Source of the DNA: an uncultured Algibacter sp.
GTDB lineage: Bacteria > Bacteroidota > Bacteroidia > Flavobacteriales > Flavobacteriaceae
Direction: 5' to 3'
Assembly: GCF_947490405.1 (NCBI RefSeq)
Contig: NZ_CANLGU010000002.1
Span: 794,455 to 858,454, forward strand
DNA: 64,000 nt
Each line of letters opens with the position of its first letter. Within the stretch, counting starts at the first letter, position 1. Made by a program: the position numbers and the translations under genes. Positions 9,378 to 20,765 of this stretch are shown in pieces. Under the pieces are notes generated by a model. It was not told the origin of the DNA. It worked only from the letters and a program-made list of their open reading frames with translations, and ran no database searches.

Positions 9378-9875
9378 ATTTTCAGCGTTTAATATGCTGT
9401 TCATAAAATTATTAAGTAATCGCATATCACTTGTGCCAGAAGCTTTTCCTATACTCCCAGCAAAATATAGCGTTATCCAAACCAAAACCATCAGAAATGT
9501 AACACTAGCTTGAGCTGCATAACTTTCTTTTAACGACCAATTTGTGTACGTCCAAATGGCAAATGTTATAAATAGTCCAGCAACTATAAAATGAAGAAAT
9601 ATAAAAAGTGTCCAAACTGTTGGGTTTGGTCCAAATAATCCGTGAAGTTTACTTGAATTATCGTCAATTTTATTAATTTCAAGATGAAGTTGTGGCGTCC
9701 AAAATGTTTGTTTGTCTCTAGGGAATTTTATGAATACATGGTCATCTACTCGAGTTATAACAAAATCCTTTTGAGTAGTTTTTGCATTCTCGAAATCACT
9801 TAAAATGGCTTCATTATACCTAGGTATTTCCATTTTAAACCTTGGTCTTAAAACAATGTCATTACTTAGTGGCAT
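9375..9875 (-). CDS. hypothetical membrane protein
   Basis: ORF with two predicted TM segments. Confidence 0.7.
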   Translation of the reverse strand: MPLSNDIVLRPRFKMEIPRYNEAILSDFENAKTTQKDFVITRVDDHVFIKFPRDKQTFWTPQLHLEINKIDDNSSKLHGLFGPNPTVWTLFIFLHFIVAGLFITFAIWTYTNWSLKESYAAQASVTFLMVLVWITLYFAGSIGKASGTSDMRLLNNFMNSILNAEN

Positions 9876-9953
9876 TTATAGTTAAGTTTAGAACATTAAA
9901 GTACTATTTTTTCTTTAAAGTTTAAATACGCTCAATCTTTATTAAAAAAGAAC

Positions 9954-9981
9954 TTTGCGTCGTCTATATTTCCTATTTTTG
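9954..9981 (+). promoter_or_regulatory. putative Bacteroidota sigma-A promoter for der
   Basis: TTTG at 9954 and TATTTTTG at 9974 (TAnnTTTG), upstream of der at 10040. Confidence 0.4.
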
Positions 9982-10039
9982 CAAAAGTTTTCAGAATACA
10001 ACTATAAGATGTTGTTTCTGATGCATTTAATTTAAGTTT

Positions 10040-11344
10040 ATGAGTAATATTGTTGCAATTGTAGGAAGGCCAAATGTTGGAAAGTCAACGTTTTTTAATC
10101 GTTTAATACAACGACGTGAAGCTATTGTTGACGCTGTTAGTGGCGTTACTAGAGACCGTCATTATGGTAAAAGTGATTGGAACGGAAAAGAATTTTCTTT
10201 AATAGATACAGGCGGCTATGTTTTGGGGAGTGATGATGTTTTTGAAGCTGAAATTGATAAGCAAGTTGAATTAGCTATAGATGAAGCTGATGCTATAATC
10301 TTTATGGTGGATGTAGAATCTGGAGTAACAGGGATGGATGAAGATGTGGCTAGATTACTCAGAAAAGTGACTAAACCTGTATTTCTTGTTGTAAATAAGG
10401 TAGATAATGGAAAACGAGCTGAAGATGCTGTTGAGTTTTATTCTTTAGGATTAGGCGAATATTATACCGTTGCTAGTATTAACGGAAGTGGTACAGGAGA
10501 ACTTTTAGATGCTTTAATTGAAGCTTTACCCGAAAAGGAAGAGGTTATAGAAGAGGAGTTGCCAAGATTTGCTGTAGTAGGAAGGCCTAATGCTGGAAAG
10601 TCGTCATTCATAAACGCATTAATTGGTGAGGAGAGATATATCGTTACTGATATTGCTGGAACAACACGAGATTCTATTGATACAAAATACAATCGATTTG
10701 GATTTGAATTTAATTTGGTAGACACTGCTGGAATTAGAAGAAAATCTAAAGTAAAAGAAGATTTAGAGTTTTATTCGGTTATGCGAAGCGTAAGAGCTAT
10801 TGAGCATGCCGATGTATGTTTATTGGTTTTAGATGCTAATAGAGGTTTTGACGGACAAGTGCAAAATATATTTTGGTTAGCAGAGCGTAACAGAAAAGGG
10901 ATTGTGGTTTTAGTAAATAAGTGGGATTTAGTTGAAAAAGACCATAAGTCTATGAAGGAATACGAAAAGGCTATAAAAAAACAAATGGAACCATTTACAG
11001 ACGTTCCAGTAGTTTTTATTTCAGCACTAACTAAACAACGTATTTTTAAAGCTATTGAAACTGCTGTTGAGGTTTATAAAAATCGATCTAAAAAAATTAA
11101 AACTAGTCAGTTGAATGATGTATTGCTGCCTATTATAGAAAGTTATCCGCCACCAGCGTATAAGGGAAAGTTTGTGAAAATTAAATATATCATGCAATTA
11201 CCAACACCCCAACCACAATTTGCGTTTTTCTGTAATTTACCACAATACATACGAGCACCGTATAAACGTTATTTAGAAAATAAATTACGTGAAAACTTTG
11301 GGTTTAATGGCGTACCTATTAGTGTATATATGCGTAAGAAGTAA
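10040..11344 (+). CDS. der: ribosome biogenesis GTPase Der (EngA)
   Basis: Two tandem GTPase domains ([14 protein letters not shown] and [14 protein letters not shown]), KH-like C-terminus. Confidence 0.96.
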   Translation: MSNIVAIVGRPNVGKSTFFNRLIQRREAIVDAVSGVTRDRHYGKSDWNGKEFSLIDTGGYVLGSDDVFEAEIDKQVELAIDEADAIIFMVDVESGVTGMDEDVARLLRKVTKPVFLVVNKVDNGKRAEDAVEFYSLGLGEYYTVASINGSGTGELLDALIEALPEKEEVIEEELPRFAVVGRPNAGKSSFINALIGEERYIVTDIAGTTRDSIDTKYNRFGFEFNLVDTAGIRRKSKVKEDLEFYSVMRSVRAIEHADVCLLVLDANRGFDGQVQNIFWLAERNRKGIVVLVNKWDLVEKDHKSMKEYEKAIKKQMEPFTDVPVVFISALTKQRIFKAIETAVEVYKNRSKKIKTSQLNDVLLPIIESYPPPAYKGKFVKIKYIMQLPTPQPQFAFFCNLPQYIRAPYKRYLENKLRENFGFNGVPISVYMRKK

Positions 11345-11517
11345 AATCCCCTCTGTAAATTAGGCTTTTTTTAAGAATAATCACACGAAATATGCTCTAT
11401 ATTCGTTAGTAGTTTAGCTATTAATAATATACATGAAGATTGGAAAGTGATTAATCATACTCTTTTTTGTCTTTCCATTTTTTTAAACCACAATCTTGAA
11501 ACACCAATTAAACAGTC

Positions 11518-14091
11518 ATGAAAAAAAGCGTATCAGTTATTTTATTAATGCTTATGTGCACGTTTACATTTGCTCAAAAATTTATTGAAAACCCTGAGTA
11601 CGGATTATCTAAATACCCAGGGGAAATAACAAAAATTGAAATACAGGATACTACAACTGTGTTACATTTTAAAATAAAAAAGTTGCGATGGGGTTATTTT
11701 CATATATTAAAAGAATCTTATATTCAAGATTTAAGTGGTGATAACAAACTATTTGTTACCAAAGTAACAGGTGCCAAATTTAAAAGAAATGATTTTCCAC
11801 CATCAGGAGAAGTAACGTATCAGTTATATTTCCCGCCTATTGATAAAACTGCTAAGACTATTGATTTTGGTGTAGAGAAAGAACGAGGTTGGCATGTTTA
11901 TGATATTGTGTTACAAGAAGATGAAAGTAGTTTGTCAATACCAAAAGAACTAAGGGGGAATTGGCTTTTAGCAGATGGTAGTAATCGTTGGGATTATGGA
12001 TTTAATTCTAAAAATGCCATTATAGAAAGTGCTATTTGGAATTATAAATCTATAGATAAGAAAGAGAATAAATATGCTATTTCTTTAGTAAGTAATGGTA
12101 AGACTAAAACAGTTTTTGCAAAACTAAATAAAAATGGGACGGTAGATTTTGGTAATAGTGCTAAATCTTTAAAAACCTATAGTTTAGAAAAAGTAAATAA
12201 TCCTGCTTTTAAATTAGCTTATGATGTTTTATATAGGGATACAAATTTATTTAAAATAGATTTCACTACATATTCTGGAGTCGTTAAAAACTACACACCA
12301 CGTGCTCAACAAAAAACAGGGATGATATATGTTAACGATATTTTTGTTGGAGAGCAGGTGTCTCATCTACTTAAAATAGCTGATGACGGAAGTTTCTCTG
12401 TAAAGCTTCCAATAAATTACCCGCAATCTATATTGGTTCGTATTGCTAATAGTAATACTTCTGTTTTTGTAGAGCCAGGTAAAGAAATATTTCATTACAT
12501 AGATGGTGGAGATTCATTGTTTATGGGGAGTCTAGCACAAGTAAATTCTGATTTGAATGCGTTAAATGAAATTAAATATTTCGATTACAAAATTATTAGA
12601 GATAGTATTGGAATACTATCGCCTAAAGATTATAAAGCAATTTGTTTAGATGCCCGCGATAAAGAACTTAAAGCTTTAGAGGCCTATAAAAGCTCAAGCT
12701 TTTTAAGCGTAAAAGCACACCAAATTAAGAAACTTGAAATTAATTATGGGACACTAGTAAAAGCATTTGGATACGAAATGTATAAGGGGAGTTTAAAGCG
12801 TAGTAATGAAAAAGCAAAATCTAAAAAAAAGAAAAAGGCTTATAAAGCGTTTGAAGTTGATGAATCGTATTATGATTTTCTAACAAAAGATTTTATTGAT
12901 AATAAATTAGCAGTATTATCAAACGAGTTTTATATTTTAATAAATAGAATAGCTTATGCTAAAATCTTTAAGGAAAATGAAAGGTCTGTGTATTCGTCAA
13001 CAATAGCTGATATGGGAGATTGGCTGCAAAAAAATAACAAAGAGCTTTCTGTTGATGAATTAGCTATGATAGAAATGAGTAAAGAAATTGAAACACCTGA
13101 GGTGCTAAAAAAACAAGAGGCATTTAGAAAGGTTCATGGTAAAGTTCAACAGGCATTTTATAAAAAATATATGAAGGATTATCAAGATTTTTTAAAAGAA
13201 AATAAAGATGAATCTGAAAGTGATACTCCGTTTATGTTAAGAATGGCGGATTATTCTAAGAAAAAAGGAGCTGTTTTACTAGATGAAGAAATTTTAATGC
13301 TTGAGGCTATAAAAACTTTAAAAACACCCGAAGAAGAAGAAAAAGAAAGGGGGTTCAATTCAGAATATGGTAAAGTAAGAAAGGCTTTTTATAAGAAGCA
13401 TAATCATATTATTACAGATATTGCAAGAGATAGAATGGCGTCTAAGAAGCATAACAGGATGAAGAGTTTTTTCGGTGTATCTGATGCATTTTTATTTGAT
13501 ATACTAAAATTACACGATGCAAATAAGAAGTTAAATGATTTTGAAGTATATGATTCAGGAGAATTAAAACAAGTACAAAATGAATTTAATGAGCCAATTT
13601 TTGCTGATTATTTAGCAATTGCTAATAAAAGAACAGCGGAAAAGATAGAAACCAATAGAACTAAAGGCGGCTATACAATTAATACAGTAAAGAAAAGTGA
13701 AGGTGACGAATTATTTGATGCTATGCTTAAAAAGTTTAGAGGAAAAGTAGTTTATGTAGATTTTTGGGCAACTTGGTGTGGTCCTTGTAAATTTGGAATT
13801 AAAAAAATTGAGCCTTTAAAAGAAGAAATGAAAGACGAGGATGTTGTGTTTCTATATGTTACAAATCAAACATCACCAGAAAAAACATGGAAAAATGCTA
13901 TTCCAAATATAAATGGTGAACATTTCAGAGTATCTGCTGATGAGTGGAATTATTTAGCTGATAAATTTAAAATAACAGGAATCCCACATTATACATTAGT
14001 TAACAAAAAAGGAGAGGTTGTAAAACAAAAAATGAGACACATGAATAATAGTATGTTAAAGTCGATTTTAAAGGCAGAAATAGCAAACTAA
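11518..14091 (+). CDS. large secreted TlpA/thioredoxin-like protein
   Basis: Signal peptide; C-terminal thioredoxin fold VVYVDFWATWCGPCKFGIKKIEPLKEEM. Confidence 0.85.
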   Translation: MKKSVSVILLMLMCTFTFAQKFIENPEYGLSKYPGEITKIEIQDTTTVLHFKIKKLRWGYFHILKESYIQDLSGDNKLFVTKVTGAKFKRNDFPPSGEVTYQLYFPPIDKTAKTIDFGVEKERGWHVYDIVLQEDESSLSIPKELRGNWLLADGSNRWDYGFNSKNAIIESAIWNYKSIDKKENKYAISLVSNGKTKTVFAKLNKNGTVDFGNSAKSLKTYSLEKVNNPAFKLAYDVLYRDTNLFKIDFTTYSGVVKNYTPRAQQKTGMIYVNDIFVGEQVSHLLKIADDGSFSVKLPINYPQSILVRIANSNTSVFVEPGKEIFHYIDGGDSLFMGSLAQVNSDLNALNEIKYFDYKIIRDSIGILSPKDYKAICLDARDKELKALEAYKSSSFLSVKAHQIKKLEINYGTLVKAFGYEMYKGSLKRSNEKAKSKKKKKAYKAFEVDESYYDFLTKDFIDNKLAVLSNEFYILINRIAYAKIFKENERSVYSSTIADMGDWLQKNNKELSVDELAMIEMSKEIETPEVLKKQEAFRKVHGKVQQAFYKKYMKDYQDFLKENKDESESDTPFMLRMADYSKKKGAVLLDEEILMLEAIKTLKTPEEEEKERGFNSEYGKVRKAFYKKHNHIITDIARDRMASKKHNRMKSFFGVSDAFLFDILKLHDANKKLNDFEVYDSGELKQVQNEFNEPIFADYLAIANKRTAEKIETNRTKGGYTINTVKKSEGDELFDAMLKKFRGKVVYVDFWATWCGPCKFGIKKIEPLKEEMKDEDVVFLYVTNQTSPEKTWKNAIPNINGEHFRVSADEWNYLADKFKITGIPHYTLVNKKGEVVKQKMRHMNNSMLKSILKAEIAN

Positions 14092-14152
14092 AAGTTTAGT
14101 GTTTTTAAGAAAAGAATAAGACAATATCTTATTTAATGATTAATTGCTGTAA

Positions 14153-14638
14153 TTATTTCCATTTATAAATAATGCGATTAAGAGCATTATTGATGCCATT
14201 ATAGAATTCTCCTTTTTTGAATTTTGGAACAATTGTGCTATCTATTATAATTTTACAATCATAATCTGTTAAATGTTTTTCAGTATTATAGCCAGTAGTA
14301 ATAGCAATATCTCGGTTGTATTTAGAAATTAAAATTAAAAGTCCGTTATCTTTCTCTTTTTTACCAACGCCTAATCTATTTGCTAATGTTGTTGCATAAT
14401 CATGAACTGAAACATTTTTAGGAAGCGAGTCTATTGTGTAAATACAAACTTCGTTTGTAGAAGTTATTTCGTAATCAATAATAGTATTAGATAAGGAGTC
14501 TTTCTCTGCGTAAGAAAAGAGATGTGCATAATCTTGAACTACCGCATGGTGTTTTAAAAAGTTGGGATTGGTTTTTGTTTTGCAAGAAACCAAAACTAAA
14601 ATTGTTATGTATAATAGTGTTTTTTGCATCATTACCAA
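14153..14638 (-). CDS. TPM domain-containing lipoprotein
   Basis: Lipobox LVLVSCK; TPM motifs GVGKKEKDNGLLILISKYNRDIAITTGYNTEKHLTD. Confidence 0.8.
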   Translation of the reverse strand: MVMMQKTLLYITILVLVSCKTKTNPNFLKHHAVVQDYAHLFSYAEKDSLSNTIIDYEITSTNEVCIYTIDSLPKNVSVHDYATTLANRLGVGKKEKDNGLLILISKYNRDIAITTGYNTEKHLTDYDCKIIIDSTIVPKFKKGEFYNGINNALNRIIYKWK

Positions 14639-15444
14639 CCTCCTGAAGCACCGCCCCCGCCGAAGCCACCGCCGCCAAATCCGCCACCGAACCCACCACC
14701 AGAAAATCCTCCACCGCCAGAGCTTCCGCCCCAGCCGCTTGAACCTCTACGGTAACTACCACGTCCCATATTACTTAAAATTATGGCTTCTAACAAGTCA
14801 CTTCCTGAAGATCGGTTTCCGCGATTTCCGCCACCGCCTCCACGTCTCTTTTTTGAAATAGATATGAGTATGATTATGAATATGAAAATCAAAATAAAAA
14901 TCAATCCAATAGGGAATTCACTTTGATTGGACTGACGTGTACCTTTGTATTCGCCATTCAAGACTTCAAAAACGGCATCAGTGCCTCTATTTAAGCCTCC
15001 GGGGTAATTATTTTGTTTAAAATAAGGGATAATGTCTCGCTCAATAATACGTTTAGACATCGCGTCTGTTAGTAAATGTTCGACACCATATCCAGTGTTT
15101 ATTGCTATTCTTCTGTCGTCCTTAGCCAATAATATTAAAACCCCATTATCTTCTTTCTCTTGACCAATACCCCATTTTTGTCCCCATTTCGCACCTAAAT
15201 AATTTATGCTCTCTCCATTAGTAGAATTAATTATAGCAATAACAATTTGTGTTGAGGTGGTATCGGAGTACTTAATTAACTTTCGTTCTAAACTATTTTT
15301 TTGTGATGATGATAGTAAGTTGATGTAATCATAAACAGCATCAGGATTGGCTTTTGTGGGTTTTTTGGGAATATCAAATTGAGCGTGGGTATTGCTACAA
15401 GTAAATAGTGCAATTAATAGAGTTAGCACGAATTTGCTCCTCAT
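14632..15444 (-). CDS. YgcG-family TPM domain protein with Gly-rich C-terminal tail
   Basis: KEDNGVLILLAKDDRRIAINTGYGVEHLLTD; TM segment; GGGGFSGGGFGGGFGGGGFGGGGASGGW tail. Start adjusted to MRSKFVLTLL (listed ORF begins 15483). Confidence 0.85.
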   Translation of the reverse strand: MRSKFVLTLLIALFTCSNTHAQFDIPKKPTKANPDAVYDYINLLSSSQKNSLERKLIKYSDTTSTQIVIAIINSTNGESINYLGAKWGQKWGIGQEKEDNGVLILLAKDDRRIAINTGYGVEHLLTDAMSKRIIERDIIPYFKQNNYPGGLNRGTDAVFEVLNGEYKGTRQSNQSEFPIGLIFILIFIFIIILISISKKRRGGGGGNRGNRSSGSDLLEAIILSNMGRGSYRRGSSGWGGSSGGGGFSGGGFGGGFGGGGFGGGGASGGW

Positions 15445-15490
15445 TTTAAAACATAGTAAATTACTTAGTAGTGGATATTGCATAAGAACC

Positions 15491-15931
15491 TTATCCTTTT
15501 GAAATTTCGTTAGTCAATTCGTTTGAATCTAAATCTGTGTATGGGAAATATTTTTTGAGTTGCTCACCGGATTTTAAAACCCCTTGTATTAAACCTTGTT
15601 TAAAATCTCCTTTTTTGAAATGTAATTGCATAATCTCTTTAGTGCTGTCCCAAAACTCGTTTTCAACAACGTCATTAATACCTTTGTCACCATAAATCAC
15701 AAAGGTTTTATCTTCAATAGCTAAATAAATTAATACCGCATTTTGAAGTTTGGTATTGTCCATTTTCAGAGTATGAAAAAGATCTAAAGCACGATTTGTT
15801 GAATCGCCTTCAGATGTTTTTTCAATATGTACACGAATTTCTCCAGATGTGTTTAGCTCTGCTACTCGAATAGCCTCAACAATTTCTTGTTCTTCCTCGG
15901 AAGTTAAAAAATCCTCAACTTTATTTGACAT
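15491..15931 (-). CDS. TPM domain-containing protein
   Basis: EAIRVAELNTSGEIRVHIEK...LIYLAIEDKTFVIYGDKGIND. Confidence 0.85.
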   Translation of the reverse strand: MSNKVEDFLTSEEEQEIVEAIRVAELNTSGEIRVHIEKTSEGDSTNRALDLFHTLKMDNTKLQNAVLIYLAIEDKTFVIYGDKGINDVVENEFWDSTKEIMQLHFKKGDFKQGLIQGVLKSGEQLKKYFPYTDLDSNELTNEISKG

Positions 15932-15933
15932 GT

Positions 15934-16521
15934 TTAAAATTCTACCTTAGGAGCATTTTCGCTACCAGGAGCGCTTTTAAATCGAGCCATTTCTTCAAAA
16001 CCAAATAAACTGGCTAATAATTTCCCTGGAAATTTAGTCGTGAATTTGTCGTAGATATTTACTTTTTCGTTAAAACGGTCTCTACTTACATTAATTCTGT
16101 TTTCAGTGCCTTCAAGTTGCGATTGTAATTCTAAGAAGCTTTTGTCGGCTTTTAAATCGGGATAACGCTCTACAGTTACTAATAATCTTGATAAAGCGCC
16201 ACTTAAACCTTGCTGCGCTTGCTGAAACTGAGCCATTTTTTCAGGAGTTAAATTACCAGCATCAATAGTTGTTTTTGTTGCTTCAGAGCGTGCTTTAATT
16301 ACACCTTCTAAAGTTTCTTTTTCATGTGCAGCATAACCCTTTACTGTGGCCACAAGATTTGGAATTAAATCGGCACGTCTTTGGTAAGCACTTTCAACAT
16401 TAGACCAAGCTGTTTTCGCGTCAGCTTCATATTCTACAGCTGTATTATTAAATCCTTTTGCCCAAGAGTAGATTCCTAGTACCACAATGGCAATAATAAT
16501 TAATGGTAAAAATTTCTTCAT
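15934..16521 (-). CDS. LemA family protein
   Basis: AWSNVESAYQRRADLIPNLVATVKGYAAHEKETLEGVIKARSEA; SQLEGTENRINVSRDRFNE. Confidence 0.95.
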   Translation of the reverse strand: MKKFLPLIIIAIVVLGIYSWAKGFNNTAVEYEADAKTAWSNVESAYQRRADLIPNLVATVKGYAAHEKETLEGVIKARSEATKTTIDAGNLTPEKMAQFQQAQQGLSGALSRLLVTVERYPDLKADKSFLELQSQLEGTENRINVSRDRFNEKVNIYDKFTTKFPGKLLASLFGFEEMARFKSAPGSENAPKVEF

Positions 16522-16595
16522 GATTAATTAGTTTAATTTTGTTAATGGTTATAGATAAGACACTTCTTTTAATAAAAAGTTACATAAACCTAATA

Positions 16596-16925
16596 TTAAA
16601 GATGCTGCTTAATTTTGATAAGCTGATTTTTAACATCTTCTAGCTTACTAATAATTTCAAAATTATTAAGTGCTTGTTTTTTTTCTTCTTTCAGATGTGT
16701 TTTGGCACCTTCAAGCGTGAAACCACGTTCTTTGACTAGATGATATATGAATTTAAGATTCTTTATATCTTCAGGTGTGAACTTACGATTGCCCTTTGCA
16801 TTCTTTTTAGGTTTTAAAACATCAAATTCCTTTTCCCAAAAGCGAATTAAAGACGTGTTTACATTAAACGCTTTGGCAACTTCGCCAATACCGTAATATC
16901 TTTTTTCTGGAAGTTCTATATACAT
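16596..16925 (-). CDS. MerR family transcriptional regulator
   Basis: KRYYGIGEVAKAFNVNTSLIRFWEKEFDVLKPKKNAKGNRKFTPEDIKNLKFI. Confidence 0.9.
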   Translation of the reverse strand: MYIELPEKRYYGIGEVAKAFNVNTSLIRFWEKEFDVLKPKKNAKGNRKFTPEDIKNLKFIYHLVKERGFTLEGAKTHLKEEKKQALNNFEIISKLEDVKNQLIKIKQHL

Positions 16926-17896
16926 TAATCGAGGGATTGGTTTTCTAAGGAAGCATGCTCCAATAGCTTGTTAAATTCTTCCGCAGTTAAACTACCATAG
17001 TAGAAGTTTATAGGGTTAATACGGTCTCCGTCTTTAAATATTTCGTAGTGTAAATGAGGGGCTTCAGAGCGTCCTGTACTGCCTACAAAACCAATTAAAT
17101 CGCCTCGTTTTACTTTTTGATGTTTCCTAACGTTATACTTGTAAAGGTGTGCATACAAACTCGTGTAGCCATAACCATGATTTATTCTAATGTGCTTACC
17201 GTATCCTGATGAGTTACTATCCGCACGCTCAACAACTCCATCTCCACTCGCATAAACAGGAGTGCCTCTTGGTGCTGTAAAATCCATACCCCAATGCATT
17301 TTTCGTACTTTAGTAAACGGGTCAGAACGCATCCCGTAGCCAGAAGCCATACGCGTTAAGTTTTCGTTGCTTACTGGTTGAATTGCTGGAATAGCAGTAA
17401 GTAATTTTTCTTTTTCTTCAGCAAGAATAGCTATCTCATCAAGCGATTTAGATTGCACTACAATTTGTTTTTGTAAAATATCTAAACGCTTATTGCTCTC
17501 AACAATCAATTTCGAATTATCAAACCCTTCAAAATCTTTATATCGATTTATACCTCCAAAACCAGCACGACGTTGCTCATCTGGAATAGGATTAGCTTCA
17601 AAGTAAACACGATAAATATTATTATCTCTATCAGCAATATTTTCCAATACAGCTTCGGCATGCTCCATTTTCTTGTTAAGCAATTCAAACTGTAACTTCA
17701 TATTCGCTAATTCTCGTTTTAATGCACGCTCTTTAGGAGATTCAACGTATTGACTCGCAATAAAAACAAAGATGAAAGCAAAAAAAGCAGCTGCTAAAAT
17801 AAAAATTGCAGCATATTTAAAAGTAGTACGCTTTTTACGTTCTATTTTGCGGTAAGAAAGTGATTCTTTATCGTAGTAATATTTTACCTTACTCAT
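16925..17896 (-). CDS. M23 family metallopeptidase
   Basis: TM anchor; KMHWGMDFTAPRGTPVYASGDGVV...GYTSLYAHL...VGSTGRSEAPHLHYEI. Confidence 0.93.
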   Translation of the reverse strand: MSKVKYYYDKESLSYRKIERKKRTTFKYAAIFILAAAFFAFIFVFIASQYVESPKERALKRELANMKLQFELLNKKMEHAEAVLENIADRDNNIYRVYFEANPIPDEQRRAGFGGINRYKDFEGFDNSKLIVESNKRLDILQKQIVVQSKSLDEIAILAEEKEKLLTAIPAIQPVSNENLTRMASGYGMRSDPFTKVRKMHWGMDFTAPRGTPVYASGDGVVERADSNSSGYGKHIRINHGYGYTSLYAHLYKYNVRKHQKVKRGDLIGFVGSTGRSEAPHLHYEIFKDGDRINPINFYYGSLTAEEFNKLLEHASLENQSLD

Positions 17897-18117
17897 TCCT
17901 TAAATTATACTATTTTTGCAACTACAATTAAACAGCTTAAGGTGCTGTGTTAATTAAGTAAACGAACAAACCTACGAAATTATTTTTATAGTAATTAAAC
18001 TAAAAATGTAATTGAAGGTTAACATCTCCTTTATTTTAAATAGTTTTGGAGAGTAAATATAAAAATTGTTTCTGATTAAATAGAATTTGAAAGAAGCAAG
18101 ATGCTCAATTTATATAG

Positions 18118-20730
18118 ATGAAGTCACAAAAAGTACGATCGAAATTTTTAAGTTTTTTTGAAGAAAAGAAGCACAGTATAGTGCCCTCTGCACCTATGGT
18201 TTTAAAAGATGACCCTACTTTAATGTTTGTTAATTCAGGTATGGCACCTTTTAAAGAATATTTTTTAGGAAATGCAAAGCCAAAAAATAATCGTATTACA
18301 GATTCGCAAAAATGTCTACGCGTTTCTGGTAAGCATAATGATTTGGAGGAAGTAGGATATGATACATACCACCATACGCTTTTTGAAATGCTCGGAAATT
18401 GGAGTTTTGGTGATTATTTTAAGAAAGAAGCTATTGCTTGGGCTTGGGAACTTCTTACTGAGGTTTACGGTATTGATAAAGATATTTTATATGTAACAGT
18501 TTTTGAAGGTGATGAAAAAGATGGTATTGGAATGGATACTGAGGCTTATGATATTTGGAAGCAATACATTTCTGAAGACCGTATTTTAAAAGGGAATAAA
18601 AAGGATAATTTTTGGGAAATGGGAGATCAAGGACCATGTGGACCTTGTAGCGAAATACATGTAGATATTCGTTCTGTGGAAGAAAAAGCAAAAATTTCTG
18701 GAAAAGATTTAGTAAACGAAGATCACCCACAAGTAGTTGAGATTTGGAACTTGGTTTTCATGCAATATAACCGAAAAGCAAATGGTTCGCTAGAAGCACT
18801 CCCAAATAAACATATTGATACAGGTATGGGGTTTGAGCGTCTTTGTATGGTGCTTCAAGGAGTACAATCCAATTATGATACAGATGTTTTTACACCGCTT
18901 ATAAGAGAGATTGAAACGATTACGAATAAAAATTATGGTAAAAACGAAAAGGCTGATGTAGCCATTCGTGTTATTTCAGACCATGTTCGTGCGGTAGCTT
19001 TCTCAATAGCAGATGGGCAATTGCCAAGTAATACAGGAGCAGGTTATGTTATTAGAAGAATTTTACGTAGAGCGGTACGTTATGGCTTTACGTTTCTTGA
19101 TAAAAAAGAACCTTTTATCTATAGATTAGTTGATGTTTTGAGTAAAAGAATGGGAGAGGCTTTTCCAGAACTTAAAGCTCAAAAACAACTTATTGAAAAT
19201 GTAATCAAAGAAGAAGAACAGTCGTTTTTAAGAACTCTAGACCAAGGTTTAGTATTACTAAATAGAATTGTAAATGAAACCAAAGACGATACCGTTTCGG
19301 GTGAAAAAGCTTTTGAATTATATGATACTTATGGGTTTCCAATTGATTTAACAGCGTTGATTCTTTCTGAAAAAGGATTAAAACTTGATGAAGAAGGCTT
19401 TAATGTTGAGTTACAAAAACAAAAAAGTAGATCTCGTGCAGCAAGTGAAATGTCTACAGATGATTGGACCATTTTAGTTAATGATGCTGAAGAAGAATTT
19501 GTTGGTTATGACACCTTAGAGGCTAATGTAAAATTAACACGATACAGAAAAGTAACTTCAAAAAAAGAAGGCGACATGTATCAGTTAGTATTTAATTTAA
19601 CACCGTTTTATCCAGAAGGAGGCGGGCAAGTAGGCGATAAAGGCTACTTGGAAGATACGCATGGTGATGTGGTTTATATTTTAGATACTAAAAAGGAAAA
19701 TAACGTTATTATCCATTTTGCTAAAAACTTACCTAAGCATATTAATGAATCTTTTAAAGCAGTCGTGGATTCTAAACAGCGACATAGAACAGAGTGTAAT
19801 CATACAGCAACACATTTACTACACCAAGCTTTGCGAGAAATTTTAGGAATGCATGTAGAGCAAAAAGGAAGTGCAGTACATTCAAAATATTTACGTTTCG
19901 ATTTTTCACACTTTTCAAAATTAACTGTTGAAGAAATAAGAGACGTTGAGAATTTTGTAAACAGACGTATTGAAGGTAAATTGCCTTTAGAAGAAATGCG
20001 TAATGTTCCAAAAGAACAAGCAATTGCTGAAGGTGCGATGAGTTTATTTGGTGAAAAATATGGAGATACTGTTCGAGCAATTAGATTTGGAAAATCTATA
20101 GAACTTTGTGGAGGTACACACGTACAAAATACTTCTGATATATGGCATTTTAAAATAGTTTCTGAAGGAGCTGTTGCTGCTGGAATTAGAAGAATTGAAG
20201 CGATTACTAATGATGCTGTAAAAGATTTTTATTTTGAAAATAACCGCGCTTATTTTGAAATGAGAGATTTATTAAACAATGCCAAAGAACCAGTAAAAGC
20301 ACTCCAGAATCTTCAAGAAGAAAACACCAATTTAAAAAAGCAGATAGAAAGTTTATTAAAGGATAAAGCAAAGAGTATTAAGAGTGATCTTAAAAATGAG
20401 CTAGAAGTTATAAATGGTGTGCAGTTTTTAGCAAAGAAATTGGATTTAGATGCAGGAGGCTTGAAAGATGTAGCATTCGAGTTGGGAAGCCAATTTGATA
20501 ACCTGTTTTTACTTTTAGCTACTGAGCAAAACGGAAAAGCGTTATTGTCTTGTTATATTTCAAAAGAATTAGTTTCAAGTAAAGGCTTAAATGCTGGACA
20601 AGTAGTTAGAGAATTGGGTAAATACATCCAAGGAGGTGGTGGCGGACAACCATTTTTTGCTACAGCAGGCGGTAAAAACCCTTCAGGGATAAATCAAGCT
20701 TTAGAATCTTCAAAAGATTATTTGAATTAG
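18118..20730 (+). CDS. alaS: alanine--tRNA ligase
   Basis: [58 protein letters not shown]. Confidence 0.97.
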   Translation: MKSQKVRSKFLSFFEEKKHSIVPSAPMVLKDDPTLMFVNSGMAPFKEYFLGNAKPKNNRITDSQKCLRVSGKHNDLEEVGYDTYHHTLFEMLGNWSFGDYFKKEAIAWAWELLTEVYGIDKDILYVTVFEGDEKDGIGMDTEAYDIWKQYISEDRILKGNKKDNFWEMGDQGPCGPCSEIHVDIRSVEEKAKISGKDLVNEDHPQVVEIWNLVFMQYNRKANGSLEALPNKHIDTGMGFERLCMVLQGVQSNYDTDVFTPLIREIETITNKNYGKNEKADVAIRVISDHVRAVAFSIADGQLPSNTGAGYVIRRILRRAVRYGFTFLDKKEPFIYRLVDVLSKRMGEAFPELKAQKQLIENVIKEEEQSFLRTLDQGLVLLNRIVNETKDDTVSGEKAFELYDTYGFPIDLTALILSEKGLKLDEEGFNVELQKQKSRSRAASEMSTDDWTILVNDAEEEFVGYDTLEANVKLTRYRKVTSKKEGDMYQLVFNLTPFYPEGGGQVGDKGYLEDTHGDVVYILDTKKENNVIIHFAKNLPKHINESFKAVVDSKQRHRTECNHTATHLLHQALREILGMHVEQKGSAVHSKYLRFDFSHFSKLTVEEIRDVENFVNRRIEGKLPLEEMRNVPKEQAIAEGAMSLFGEKYGDTVRAIRFGKSIELCGGTHVQNTSDIWHFKIVSEGAVAAGIRRIEAITNDAVKDFYFENNRAYFEMRDLLNNAKEPVKALQNLQEENTNLKKQIESLLKDKAKSIKSDLKNELEVINGVQFLAKKLDLDAGGLKDVAFELGSQFDNLFLLLATEQNGKALLSCYISKELVSSKGLNAGQVVRELGKYIQGGGGGQPFFATAGGKNPSGINQALESSKDYLN

Positions 20731-20765
20731 TTTATCTTCCTGAGCTTATTTCAGGATTAAATTAG

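Noticed and set aside
14487-14861. ORFs 14487-14762 (-) and 14562-14861 (+)
   Set aside because: Shadow frames of the Gly-rich TPM/YgcG tail; repetitive codons keep the alternate frames open.
18455-20080. Minus-strand ORFs inside alaS (18455-18730, 19772-20080)
   Set aside because: Antisense to conserved alaS with no coding signature.
16596-20755. Possible mobile island around alaS/MerR/M23
   Set aside because: All genes are typical core flavobacterial genes with no integrase, IS or att signal; the cctgagcttatttcagg hairpin at 20739 is only a small intergenic dyad.
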